Source: Ailanthus altissimus (Eukaryota; Streptophyta; Magnoliopsida; Sapindales; Simaroubaceae). From it: a DNA stretch of 64,000 bases. A model generated the notes under the pieces. It was not told the DNA's origin and ran no database searches. It saw nothing but the letters and a program-made list of their open reading frames with translations. The stretch spans positions 13,302,501-13,366,500 of the forward strand of contig OX327690.1 in NCBI GenBank assembly GCA_946807835.1. The letters are read 5' to 3'. Below are positions 12,190 through 22,279 of the stretch, piece after piece; the first letter of the stretch is position 1, and every line of letters starts with the position of its first letter. A program made the translations under genes and the position numbers.

Positions 12190-13989
12190 AAGAATACAGC
12201 TCAGATTTGTAACTTGATACATTTTTTTCTTCAAAGGATATGGTTCTTTGATTAAATGATCCTCTTTAAAATAACATCCATCATTTTGGTAATCTACGAG
12301 GCCGACACATAACAATTTTGTGATCCAATTTTCAAAAGTTAATGTTAACAAAGATTGGTAAACACATTTGCAAAATTATCAGTGGGATGTCAACAAAGAT
12401 TCGGTAAGCAGATTTGTAAAATTATCAGTGGAGTGTATATCTTTAACATCAATTTTCTTAATCTGTTAAAGTTCATGAGTGTAAAAGAACTTTAGAGATA
12501 TATGTTTAGTTCTGTCTCCTTTGATGTATCTGCTTCTAACTTAAGTAATACAATTTTATATTTTGTTGTTGAAATTTTTGTTGCAAAAGGTAGGTTACAT
12601 GTGCTCTGAATATGATAAATGACAGACTGCAACCATATGTCGTCCTAACTTGTTTCATGTAGTGCAAGAATCTTAAGTCATTAAAGGAGGTGAAAACTAA
12701 AGTTAGCTTTGTGGATTGCCATGAGATTATTGTACTATTGTAAGTAAAAATATATTTTGTTTAGGGGTAAGCTTTATGGGATCAAATAAGTACCCAACAT
12801 CTGTATAACCAACTAGGCTTGAATTTTATGTTGACTTATTAGAATAAAATAATCTCAAATTTATCGTTTCGTAAAGGTAACAAAATACATGTTTGGAGTT
12901 TTGGAGTTAAATCGTGATAATAAGATTACTACAAATGATATGTCTGGTCTGGTGCATTGAATTAAATATAATAAAGCACCAATTGTATTGAGATGTAGTA
13001 CTTCTAAACCAAATATTTTCTTACCATCTTCTTTAAGATGAAATAGATCCCTTTTAGGATTAAGAGATCGAACAACCATATGGATACTTAAAAGACTAGC
13101 TTTGTCTATATTAGATCGTTTTAAAATCTTTTCAACATAAGTAGACTGATGGATAAAGATTCTGTTTAAATTTTACTCAATTTACAAGCCAAGACAATAT
13201 TTTGTTTTCCCTAAGTTTTTTATTTCAAGTTCTCTTTTTAAGTATTCTACAATCTTTATGAGCTCTTCAGAAATCCTAATCAGATTTATATCATTCACAT
13301 ATACAACCACAATAGTAAATTTATAATTCGATTTCTTTATAAATGCATATGGGTATATTGGGTCATTAATATATCCTTATTTTATCAAGTATTTGCTTAA
13401 GCAGTTGTACTACATGCGCCTGGACTATTTAAGTTATATAAAGATCTATAAAGGTTAATTAAATATAAGTTACGATTATATGTTTCATGCATTTCAAATC
13501 CTTTAAAGATTTTTATATAAATATGTGTCAAGTGACTCATATAGGTAAGTTGTTGTTCCGTTTGTACGACGCATGTTAAGCTTTTTTCGAGATTACTAAG
13601 CTTATTAAAAAGTAAAACATAATTATGTCAATCATAAGGAAATAAGTTTTATCATAATCAATTTCAAGTCTCTACGAGAAATCTTGGGCAAAGTCTTACT
13701 TTGTATCTAATGAACTTATTGTTTTTATTAAGTTTCTGTACAAAAATCCATTTGTATCTTACAAGTTTAACATCTTTAGATGTTTAGACTAAATGCCCAA
13801 ATGCTTTATGCTTGTTTAGAGAAGTCGATTATACTTAAATTGCTTCTTTGCATTAGAGCCAAACATTTCTTTACTTACATTCATCAACAGTTTGAGGTTT
13901 AAAATCATTTTTTTTTTATAATTTTAGTAGCTACAACAAAAGAGAATACATTGTCGAAAATTATTTCATCACGTTTTCACATCTCTTTT
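12190..13989 (-). pseudogene. Copia-2 RT and RNase H (decayed, minus strand)
   Basis: Reading leftwards from 13989 the protein runs RDEIIFDNVFSFVVATK, then a block with KWIFVQKLNK, VVVYVNDINLI (RT active site, YVDD changed to YVND) near 13300, LGKTKYCLGL, and MVVRSLNPKRDLF leading to CTRPDISFVVILLSRF near 12925. This is the copia 'CTRPDIAFAVNLLARF' RT-RNase H connection. The RNase H end lies at about 12240-12430. Stops and frameshifts occur throughout. It is one piece of a single copia element whose other pieces lie at 15505-15904 and 22280-23700, separated by nested inserts. Confidence 0.85.
12347..12436 (-). repeat. 45-bp tandem duplication in Copia-2 RNase H end
   Basis: The blocks beginning AACAAAGATT at 12347 and 12392 repeat the codons for the 'DNFANVFTKSL' end of copia RNase H. 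They differ at several bases plus one inserted C in the second block, so the duplication is older than that in Copia-1 gag. Confidence 0.75.
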
Positions 13990-15495
13990 ATATAAGTATA
14001 ATTTATAGTTGATGGGTGTACTTTATACTTATATTTTTGCATCCATAAGCTTAGCATTTACTCATTTTAAGTATGAAAAATAGGCTTTTTATGTGCTTTA
14101 ATATCAATTTATAGTTTTGAAGTCAAAGGAGCTAGCTGGGATGAAAATCAAAGTAAAACAAGGCAAAAATACCAAGAAGAGATAAAAAAAAGCTCAACAT
14201 CGCAACCCTAGAAGTCAAGGCTACTGCACTAGAAAGACAAAAATCAAATTCAAAGTTAGAAGCTCTCAGTTGTAGTGCTTGAAGTTAGCACTACATCGCC
14301 TATATTGGCATAAAGCCAGCACTGTGACACTCAAGAGCAAGGCCGTAGTGCTGGGATAGTATTGCATTAAGGATGCAATGCTATTAAGCTAATGTTGCAA
14401 TGGTAGAATGATTATCAAACCAGTGTCGTGGCGCTAGATACTAAAAAGGGAAACTCTAGTCTGACTTGAACTCAAAGTATTTCCCAACCTTAAAGATGAA
14501 AGGTTATAAATAGAAGACGGAAAACCTATTCTAAGAGACTGAAAAAGGGAAGAAGCAGAGTGATATAGAGAACAAGCTTTTGGGCATTTAGAGCAGACTT
14601 CTGAAGAATCAAAGAGAATAAATCAAGAGAAGAATAGATTAAAAAGTAAAGAATTCAAGGCTTCATAAGCTTTGCTTCTATTCTCTTTATCTTTCTTAGT
14701 TTATTTATTGTCTCTATAATGTTAAACTTAATGTGCTCTAAAACTCTTTATTTCATCACGAGCTAATTTGTTTTCTAGGATTACAATTTTAACTCAATAT
14801 GTAGCTTGAATTATTTATTTTCTCTTAGTTTATGAAATTAATATTTTATTGTTTATTCTATTTTGTGCTTAATGCTTCTAATTGTTTTATCACTAATTAG
14901 ATTGATTGAGGAAACTTCAATGAACTTGACATAGGGATTTTAGTGTTTGGCTTTGAATAGATTGATGTATGATTAATGTGTAAAAGCTTTGAGTTTTATG
15001 TGAGATAGAAATATACTTATCTAACATATATAACTGTTTAGATAACATGTTCTTAATGAATCTTACTTTAATATAATTATCAATGAAATATAGATAATTG
15101 ATTAGGTAAAATATTTTTACTTGACCATTGAAAGAGGGTTGTGAAGATATTATATTTCTTAGTTAACAATTCATATTGATGGATTGAATTAAGGGAAGTA
15201 ATTAAAATTTAAATGAAGTATTAGGAGACAATTGTAAACCTAGTTTTTTTCAAATTATTTTATTTTTTCTTTTTCATTATTATTTAGTTTAGATTTTGTT
15301 CGCTTTAGTATTTAATGAATTTAGTAATAATTTCTCATAGGAACAATACTATAAACATTATTATATTACTTGTTTGCGATAACGTGCAATTATGTTTTCA
15401 TATCATACAGCAAGGTTTTGGCGTCGTTGCTAGAGACTGAACCCAAGTCGCCTATGACATGCAGGAATACTTACCACTATACTACAACGATAAAA
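13990..15495 (+). mobile_element. Athila-like LTR joined to a full tRNA-Asp copy (insert)
   Basis: The insert comprises an Athila-like LTR (TG at 14010, CA end at 15412), a 6-base spacer, a complementary copy of tRNA-Asp (15419-15491) and four A residues. It is flanked by a 9-bp direct repeat ATCTCTTTT (13981-13989 and 15496-15504). Deleting the insert with one repeat copy joins the two halves of the Copia-2 frame at the block that precedes RDEIIFDN, so the repeat is a genuine target duplication. The LTR has a GC-rich array (14185-14440) and TATAAATAG (14505-14513). The first 20 bases (13990-14009) may be a truncated LTR start: AGTATAATTTATA also occurs about 22 bases into the Athila-A 3' LTR. 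Confidence 0.8.
15419..15491 (-). pseudogene. tRNA-Asp(GUC)-derived sequence adjoining an LTR
   Basis: Read on the minus strand the 73 bases run from ATCGTTGTAGTATAGTGGT through an anticodon loop ATGTCAT (anticodon GTC) to CAACGACGCCA, including the 3' CCA. A normal plant tRNA-Asp as I know it is 72 nt plus CCA. Here two bases are missing from the anticodon stem, and most differences are C-to-T or G-to-A. The acceptor stem pairs at six of seven positions. Genomic plant tRNA genes do not encode CCA, so this came from a mature tRNA, presumably the reverse-transcription primer. It is unlikely to be transcribed: the B box is altered (GGTTCAGTC). Confidence 0.85.
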
Positions 15496-15504
15496 ATCTC
15501 TTTT

Positions 15505-15904
15505 CTTTATTTTTAAACTCTTATTTCTCTTTTGGGCTAATTTCTTTTCTATAACTTCTGTCCCTTCAAGGACATGTATCTCTTTAAGAAATATTAACTC
15601 TTATGGAGTTAAAGTTTGTGATTTAGAGAATGTAGGTTTACTTAAGGCTCGAGCATCATTTTCAACAAGATCTTGATTTTTCATTTTCTTCTTCTGCAAA
15701 ATAACATCCTTCGAACCAAGTGGTTTGCCACGATTCTAGTTTATAACAAATGATTCATTTGTTGTCTTTTAATTAGACTATACTATAGAAATATTTACCT
15801 ATGCTGGTGTACTTGTAGGTAGTATATATAACTTGGTTACATTTGAAATATTCGGTAATTCATTAAAGATGAACAATCCTATGTACCTTATCTTTACTCT
15901 GATT
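15505..15904 (-). pseudogene. Copia-2 integrase-RT linker (decayed)
   Basis: The minus-strand reading includes HRIVHL followed by a block ending in KCNQ, then NRGKPLGSKDVILQKKK near 15730. These match the copia linker 'EVQKIIHLQNIANQLPDAFTD' and 'NRGRPVGSKDKNPRKRK'. It links the integrase to its right (22280 onward) with the RT to its left (13989 downward). It is an isolated fragment between two inserts. Confidence 0.75.
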
Positions 15905-18597
15905 TGTGTGAGGACCTAAATGAGATATAGTGTAGTAACCGGTATCCACAATCGGTAAGAATAAGTATTTATAAATATATAAATATACATATTTTTATTT
16001 GTATGTGGGTGATACTTGATTTATATATTGTTATTAGTAGTGTTTGTATAGGTTAAGGACATACTATTAGTATTGAGTTTATTTGCAAGACTTTAGATTT
16101 ATTTTAGGGACTAAACTGTAATACTTTGAAAGTTTTAGGGGTAAATTCGTAAATATAAAAAATTAGCCTCTTAGTATAAAAATACACTTTTGAAACCCTA
16201 ATTCACTCATTTTGGTCAAGCTACCTCTTTTAGAGTGAGAAAAGAGAGAAAGAAAGGGGAGAGAAAGAGAAGTAGAAGAAGAAAAAGAAGAAGAAAGTTA
16301 AAATTTAAGCTTTAAGAAGTATATTATAACCATTTCTTAATTTCTTGGTGTTAAATTAGTTAATTCCTTTAACTTTTGATTTATGAAAATATGTACAATT
16401 GAGGATTTGATGTGTATTTAGTAATATATTGTGAGAATTGATGATGATCTATGTAGATAGCTTGATAAATCATGATGAATTGCAGAATTTCTAATTGATA
16501 GTCTCTTGATACAGGAATTTTATAAATTGTTATGATTTGATTCTGGTTTTGAATTTTGAATATATGAAATTAGACATGTTTAGAATCATTTGAGATCTTG
16601 AATTGATTGAAAATTGTAGAAATTTAATTTGTAGTGAATTTACCAAAATGACCCTGAAATTCTAAAAATTTCCTGTGTTAACAGTATGATACAATGACAA
16701 ATACTTTTGATCTGCTGAATAATCTTTAAAAATTATGAATTTATGGAATATGATAAGTTTATATGTCTAATATCATATGCTCAGAATTAAGAATTTAGAT
16801 AAGTGTAGTTAAATTATTATGGTTTTCTTAAATAGTGTCAGCACATTAGAGTATTTGATTAACAGATTTTTAAAACTATAGAATAAAATAGTTTTAAAAT
16901 ACTTTTGGCAGGGATTTTGAAGTGAAATATTTATCATGGATTGAAATATGTGTAAAGAGTAATTCTGTGATAGTTTTGTAATTTTTGAGTTAGTATCTGA
17001 TTTTATACAATTGGGAGATTGAATACTGTTCAATAAATATCTTGATCCTATCAGGATAATAGTTTGGATTTGATAGTGTTTATAGAATGGATTGTGTAGG
17101 AATTATCATATAATATTCATACATAAGAAGGATATATGAGTCAAGAATTATATATTCTGATTTTAGAATAATTGGATATCATTTGATGTATAAGAAAATT
17201 TTGTTAAGTGTAAGTGGTCAGAATGACAAGTTTTGAGAAACCATGTAATTAGACCAATTTGATGTGATAAGTGCAATATGTATAATTTTGTAAACTATTT
17301 AAAGTTTTTTTGTGTGAATTATGAGGCTTATGAAAGGATTAATCTCCATTGATAGGTTAAGAAGATTTAAGCCTTATAGTTGAAAGTGCTAAAAGGTAAG
17401 TATACTAGACTTTTTACTGAAATCACAATAAACATAGTAATTGTTATGTATGATTTTATAAATGTGGTTAGAAATATGTTTATGCTATGTTAAAGTATAT
17501 TATGATATAAAATGTGAAGACATGTGTTTATAAATGTGAGCATGGACATACATGACATATATGTATTTTTGAAAGTAAGCTTTCAAAGTGAAATGTGTTT
17601 AACAAAGAGAGCTTTTGAAGTGTAATATGTCCACGAGAAACATTTTGTATTTTAAGGATGCTTGAACTCACTGTTAACTTAATAGGCATTTTATGTGATT
17701 TGTGGATCCTTTATGTGTGGCCTTTCCTTCGGGATTGGTATATGTTATATGTTCTATATGTAGGGAGGATCTTATTAGTACCTAAAGAAAGAGTGAGTCA
17801 TCATATTCGTGTGGTGGCGTATTGGTGCATGTGAGAGGACTCACCAATAATCAGGGTGAGGGTTTGGCTTTTACTTTTGGGCATGAGCATTATATATGTG
17901 TAATTTAAAATCTCACTTGTACTATTTTTCTCATACGGTATGTCACATACGAGTGACATTTGGCTCATTATGTGATATGTGATATGTAAGTCCTACTAAG
18001 TAGTAGTAGAGTGATGGTATTCCTATTATATATTTTGAAAGAATGTATAAGCGCTTACATGACATGTGATTTGATAAGATTATGGTTTTGATTTATCACA
18101 GCATATCATACATATGCATTGTGTACATATATGTATTTGTATTTCTATTTTATATATGAAAAACTAGTATACTTACTGAGTTTTATACTCATTATAGTTT
18201 ATGGTGATTTCAGGTAAATAAGGTACATGTGTGCTTAGCAGATTTGGCAAGGCTTCTGCTGTTTCTTAGGTTCCCTAAGTTGCTAGGTTGCTGAGTGTTT
18301 CATTTGGGGACACGTGATTTAAGATATTTGATTTGTTCCTATTGAATAAATACCTATGTACTATTTTATTTAGTGTGATTATGGGTTAATGTTAAGTAAG
18401 AATTTGCAATGAATAGAATCTAGGCTTCCGGTAACAAAGTTGTTATTGGTGACGTAGTAAAGTGTTAATTTCTGAGAAAACTCTGCGTATCTTCGATTTA
18501 CTAATTGCCCCAGTCACAATTCAATTGTATAATTCTGAAAATTTGAATGAATGTAAGTTATGTTGTGTGTTAGATCTTTTGAGTCTAGGGCGTGACA
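15905..18597 (+). mobile_element. 5' LTR of a chromovirus-like gypsy element
   Basis: This block of about 2.69 kb begins TGTGTGAGGACC and ends GGGCGTGACA, followed after 8 bases by a tRNA-iMet PBS. Its last 70 bases recur at 22207-22279, which marks the far LTR. It interrupts the Copia-2 frame. Leader-like purine runs (16230-16300) follow a region with 'TTTTAGGGGTAAATT', as in many chromovirus LTRs. The TSD is unresolved: TGATT (15900-15904) has a near match TGATC only five bases beyond the far end. Assignment to chromoviruses rests on LTR style and PBS, since no pol was found. Confidence 0.6.
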
Positions 18598-18605
18598 GCT
18601 TTTAG

Positions 18606-18618
18606 TAGTATCAGAGCT
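18606..18618 (+). other. Primer-binding site (tRNA-iMet type)
   Basis: TAGTATCAGAGCT follows the 15905-18597 LTR. It matches the initiator-Met PBS consensus TGGTATCAGAGCC at 11 of 13 positions. Confidence 0.75.
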
Positions 18619-18968
18619 AAGATATGATTCTGTAGACTTTTAGGTGTCAAGTCAAGAGAACCAAGCAGATGCCAAATCTTTAGGATTGTATTTATAGCTT
18701 TGTTGTGTAAATGTTTGACATCTTGCTTAAATTTTTGAATAATTTTGTAAAGATGACACATTATCCAAGAGCTGCTAAGATTGTTGATATTGTAGATAAT
18801 GGTACTTTTATGGATCTTAATGTTACCATCTATGATTTTTATTTTTAGTTGTGACTAATATGCTTAGCAAGAATGATGTCAAATATCTTATAATGATAAT
18901 TTGTATGTCATAGAGCAAATTGAGATAATTTTCTCAATGTCAAAATATAGAAAAGTAGAGTATTGAAG
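18619..18968 (+). other. Leader or gag-start region of the chromovirus-like element
   Basis: An ATG at 18753 opens a short frame (MTHYPRAAKIVDIVDNG, then a stop). I do not recognise it as a gag start. No other coding signal was seen before the LOG relic on the opposite strand. Confidence 0.3.
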
Positions 18969-18986
18969 ACATCAATTAAAACAACC

Positions 18987-18992
18987 TTTATT
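18987..18992 (-). terminator. AATAAA polyadenylation signal of the LOG relic
   Basis: AATAAA on the minus strand lies about 50 bases beyond the full-length stop of the LOG-like frame (19042-19044), in a T-rich context. It suits a plant poly(A) signal. Confidence 0.45.
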
Positions 18993-19041
18993 GAAAAAAA
19001 AAACAACAATAACAATAGCAGCAACAAAAATACAGTAGAGG

Positions 19042-19695
19042 CTACAAAGTGAGATTTAAGTCTATTTTGCACTTCTTCTCACTGTTATGAGTAGACCAAT
19101 CTAACTGATGTAATGTTGGATTAGACAGAGGAATAAAAGACTGCAATTGATCAATCAGTTGATCAACAATTAGAGCAGAAATAAGAATCCGTCGTGCTAG
19201 AAGTAGGATGGATTATCTTCCCGCTGCATAGTCAAGAAAAGATAATAATCCGCTATAAAAACCATTAACATTTAACAAACCAATAGGTTTTTTGTGGATT
19301 TGTAATTGTGCCCATAAGGGAATTTGAAAAATTTCCTCCAAGGTCCCAAAACCTCCTGGTAGAGCTATGAAGGCATCTGCATGCCTAAGTATTTGAGTCA
19401 TTCGCTCGTGCATAGATGAGACTTGTAACTCATCCCCAACAGTTTTTCCTACAATATTTTCAATAGCTAGAGGTTTTGGAATAATACCCAAAACTCGACT
19501 ACCTTTATTGTGTGCAGCTTTTGCCACAGACCCCATTAACCTATGGTTACCTCCTCCATATACTAAATGTATATTTCGCTAAGCTAATACCTTACCAAGA
19601 TTTTCTGCAACTTTTACAAACTCTTCAGTATTTCCAGGGTTGGATCTACAAAAGACACAAAGTTTTGTGAATCGACGAGCTGAGGTTTCCTCCAT
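19042..19695 (-). pseudogene. LOG-like cytokinin phosphoribohydrolase pseudogene, intronless
   Basis: LOG enzymes release active cytokinin bases from their riboside 5'-monophosphates in the cytosol. From the ATG at 19695 one frame runs 218 codons to a TAG at 19042, about normal LOG length. Seen: TKLCVFCRSNPGN, VYGGGNHRLMGS, RVLGIIPKPL, the core FIALPGGFGTLEE (PGGxGTxxE), WAQLQIHKKPIGLLNVNG and LARRILISA. Two in-frame stops break it: TAG at 19579-19581 (LGKVLA*RNIHLVY) and TAA at 19210-19212. FCGS has become FCRS and GLMG has become RLMG. No intron interrupts it, whereas the LOG genes I know have several, so a retrocopy is likely. A TATA box and an AATAAA flank it. It lies antisense between LTR remnants. 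A shorter frame could start at Met 19536. Confidence 0.85.
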
Positions 19696-19755
19696 TGTTA
19701 CGCTCACCCTAATCTTTGAATGTTTTCGAGTTTGTATAAGGATGCAAAAATAATG

Positions 19756-19763
19756 TATTTATA
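19756..19763 (-). promoter_or_regulatory. TATA box upstream of the LOG relic
   Basis: TATAAATA on the minus strand sits about 60 bases upstream of the LOG ATG, which leaves room for a 5' leader of about 30 bases. Together with the AATAAA it suggests the copy once had its own transcription unit. Confidence 0.45.
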
Positions 19764-19769
19764 GAAGAA

Positions 19770-20299
19770 AAAAAATTGATAACAGTTGTGGAACATATGT
19801 GTAAGTATGTTTAAGTATATATTTTTCTCAGTTCTTGTGAGGTAAAAAGAAAATAATGGGTTTTATTTTATTATTTATAAGGGACAATAGGCCGCAAAAT
19901 TTTGAATAAATATTTGTTGATATGTAAGTGTGATAAAATTGTGTCAGAAGTGTGATGCGTTAGGTAAAATGATTAAAAAAAAGTCAAATAAAGGCCTATT
20001 TTATGAACTTAGGGACCTTGCTGTCTTGGCACTAATGGCCGACAATGCATCTATGACTTGAAGACTTTTTGGGCTAACATCTGGACTTTGGACTTGAGGC
20101 CAAATTAACTTTATTAATTACAAGGATTTTTGTTGTCTTAACATTGATTTTTAGCCGATAGATTAAAAGTAGACATGAAGAAAGATAAATCACTCTTGAC
20201 ATAAAGATAAAGCAGTAGTTAGTCTCTCTTTGATGTGATAAAGTGTCACAGATTTGGTTTCTGTGAAAAATAGAAAGAGCAATGTGGTTCAAAATGAGT
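19770..20299. other. Spacer, no gene seen
   Basis: AT-rich sequence between the LOG promoter and the decayed ORF. Nothing was recognised. Confidence 0.35.
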
Positions 20300-21480
20300 C
20301 TCCCTGGTCACTTTAATCTTTGTCGTATCCGTGATAGAGGAACTTATGGAGTTGTTGTTCCCATACATTGAATGAGGGCTCTGGCTGAGTGAAAGATCGG
20401 TCTACCATATCTTGATCTTCTGTAGGTGAACTGGTCTGGATGAGGGATGTGCTGGCTTCTTCTTGAATTTAGGTGTCGGTTAGATAAGGTTGGGAGTCTT
20501 GAAAGAGGGATAAGTCAAGATTGGGTTGATATTGATCAGGTTTTGTCGGGATAGCTGGCTGAGATTGAGTAGGTTTTGTCGGGACAGCTGGCTGAGGCCA
20601 TTGGTAAAGGTTATCCATTTCTTATCTGTATCTGGCATAATAAGTCATGTTTGGGGTATGGTGATGGTGGGTGGAGTAATCTGTATTTCTATTATGTGAA
20701 AGAAGATGTTTTTGTCTTTGTCGGGATTTATGTAAATTGAAAAAATTCAATTCTTCTGCAAAGCCATCTTCAACCTGTTCCCAAGGTGCAGCAACTTTTG
20801 GGGAGATCCAAATAGATAGAGGAATTATCTGATTTTCCTGAGCAAGAATTATTTCAAGTTCTCTCTTTTACTAGATTACTTCTTCAGGCCAGAGCTTAAT
20901 TGATCCTTTTAGTGAAAGCGGAAAGGTGAAATAATCCTTGACAGTGGGGTAATAATGAATTTCATAATCTGAAACAATCATACCCTTTCGTTGGAGAAGT
21001 AAGACATACCAATGATGTTGTCTAAGGACTGCAGCATCTGTGTTTTTTGCAATCATGTGTTGAAATTTAGTTATCCACCATGTCTTTGGGTAAAACCATT
21101 GGAGAAAACCCAAGGCTGGATGATCTTCATCACATTTTTCTAATTTTTGGAGGGTTCTAAGTAATGAGAATTTCATGGCGATTATATACAGATCCAATAG
21201 GTACCATAACAAGTAAATGACGGGTTTGGACCATTGGAAAAATGGAAAAAAAGAGTGCAGGTGAAAAAAAAGGGTATTCTAAGTTAAATAAAGGGCCACC
21301 AAGAACTGTGTGGCCATGTTCTTGGACTGCCAAGATGGTATAGTGTCTGATGAATTCTTTGGCACGGGAATGGAGTGTTCTGGTTCTGATTAGGTGTGGA
21401 AATTGTGGTGGAGTAAAAGGAACAAAATGAGTCATGATAATGGGATTAATCATGAAAATGGTAAGAGGGTTGGTTTTCTT
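20300..21480 (-). pseudogene. Unrecognised decayed ORF, Gln/Pro-rich C-terminus
   Basis: Two minus-strand frames overlap: 21453-21157 (98 aa) and 21212-20871 (113 aa), joined by a frameshift near 21190. The open reading then continues with few stops to about 20300. Visible blocks are EFIRHYTILAVQEHGHTV, LGFLQWFYPKTWWITKFQ, and a tail with repeated PAVPTKP/PAIPTKP units and VWEQQLHKFLYHGYDKD. The Trp-rich middle and Gln/Pro/Ser-rich tail look like a gag or capsid-type protein of some retroelement or an integrated pararetrovirus-like sequence, but I do not recognise the family. It lies in the same orientation as the LOG relic, inside the chromovirus-like element. Expression is unlikely given the lesions. 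Confidence 0.45.
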
Positions 21481-22206
21481 TATTGCTAGAAAAGTGATTA
21501 TGAGGTTTAGGCTATCTATAGAGTTCGTTAAAGAAAATCAGCAATCATTTTGTCCTTTTCTTTTACGTGGATGACGTTAAAGGAATAGTTAAAAAATCAT
21601 CTTTGCCATCGCAGTAATTGTGCTAATAGAATATTTTCTATTTGAAACTGAGTATATTAGAGAAAAAAAAAAAGCAGACATGTCAATCTCAATGAGAAAA
21701 TGATATCTAATAAGATGGACTATGTTTTAAAGAGTTAAAGTAAGAGTTATAATACTGAGATCTATGGTTTAAGAATCAATTGAACTAAAGGTCATTTTAT
21801 TAAAGTTGATTCTGATCATTTAAGATAATGCCTTCAACATTCTGATTTGAAACTTTAGATTTGAATGACAATTTAGTTGCGTAGAAATGCTAAATTATTT
21901 TCATATGAGTAAATGTTGAAGGGATTAAAATTTTCAGAAGAGTTAAGAATTTTATTTCAGAGATTAGTATGGGTATTCTACATCTATGTCATTCTTTAAT
22001 GAATAAAAGGTGAAGTATATAAATGCTCATTAAATATTGAACGAATGGGTGAAAAGAATAAAAATATGTGTGTATAAATTTTATAATTAAACTCATTATT
22101 TATTGGCCCATTTAAGATACTTGAAGGCATAAATGATGTGGGTAATCAACTTTTTCTTTTGCATTATTATTATAAGTTCATAATGTGTGTCATGTGTTTA
22201 TTTTAT
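21481..22206. other. Interior of the chromovirus-like element, nothing recognised
   Basis: No coding similarity was seen on either strand. The rest of the 3' LTR is missing here: only its last 73 bases are present at 22207. Confidence 0.35.
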
Positions 22207-22279
22207 AGATATAATTTTGAAAAATTGAATAAATATAAGTTATGTCGTGTGTCAGATCTTTTGAGTCTGGAGCGTGACA
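22207..22279 (+). mobile_element. 3' LTR remnant of the chromovirus-like element
   Basis: The segment matches the end of the 15905-18597 LTR (ATAATTTTGAAAAATTG ... AGATCTTTTGAGTCTGG ... CGTGACA) with about eight differences. Copia-2 integrase coding resumes right after it. The upstream 2.6 kb of this LTR is deleted. Confidence 0.7.

Noticed and set aside
15419..15491. Functional nuclear tRNA-Asp gene
   Set aside because: It contains CCA, lacks two anticodon-stem bases, has an altered B box and abuts an LTR at the PBS position. A primer-derived copy is the better explanation.
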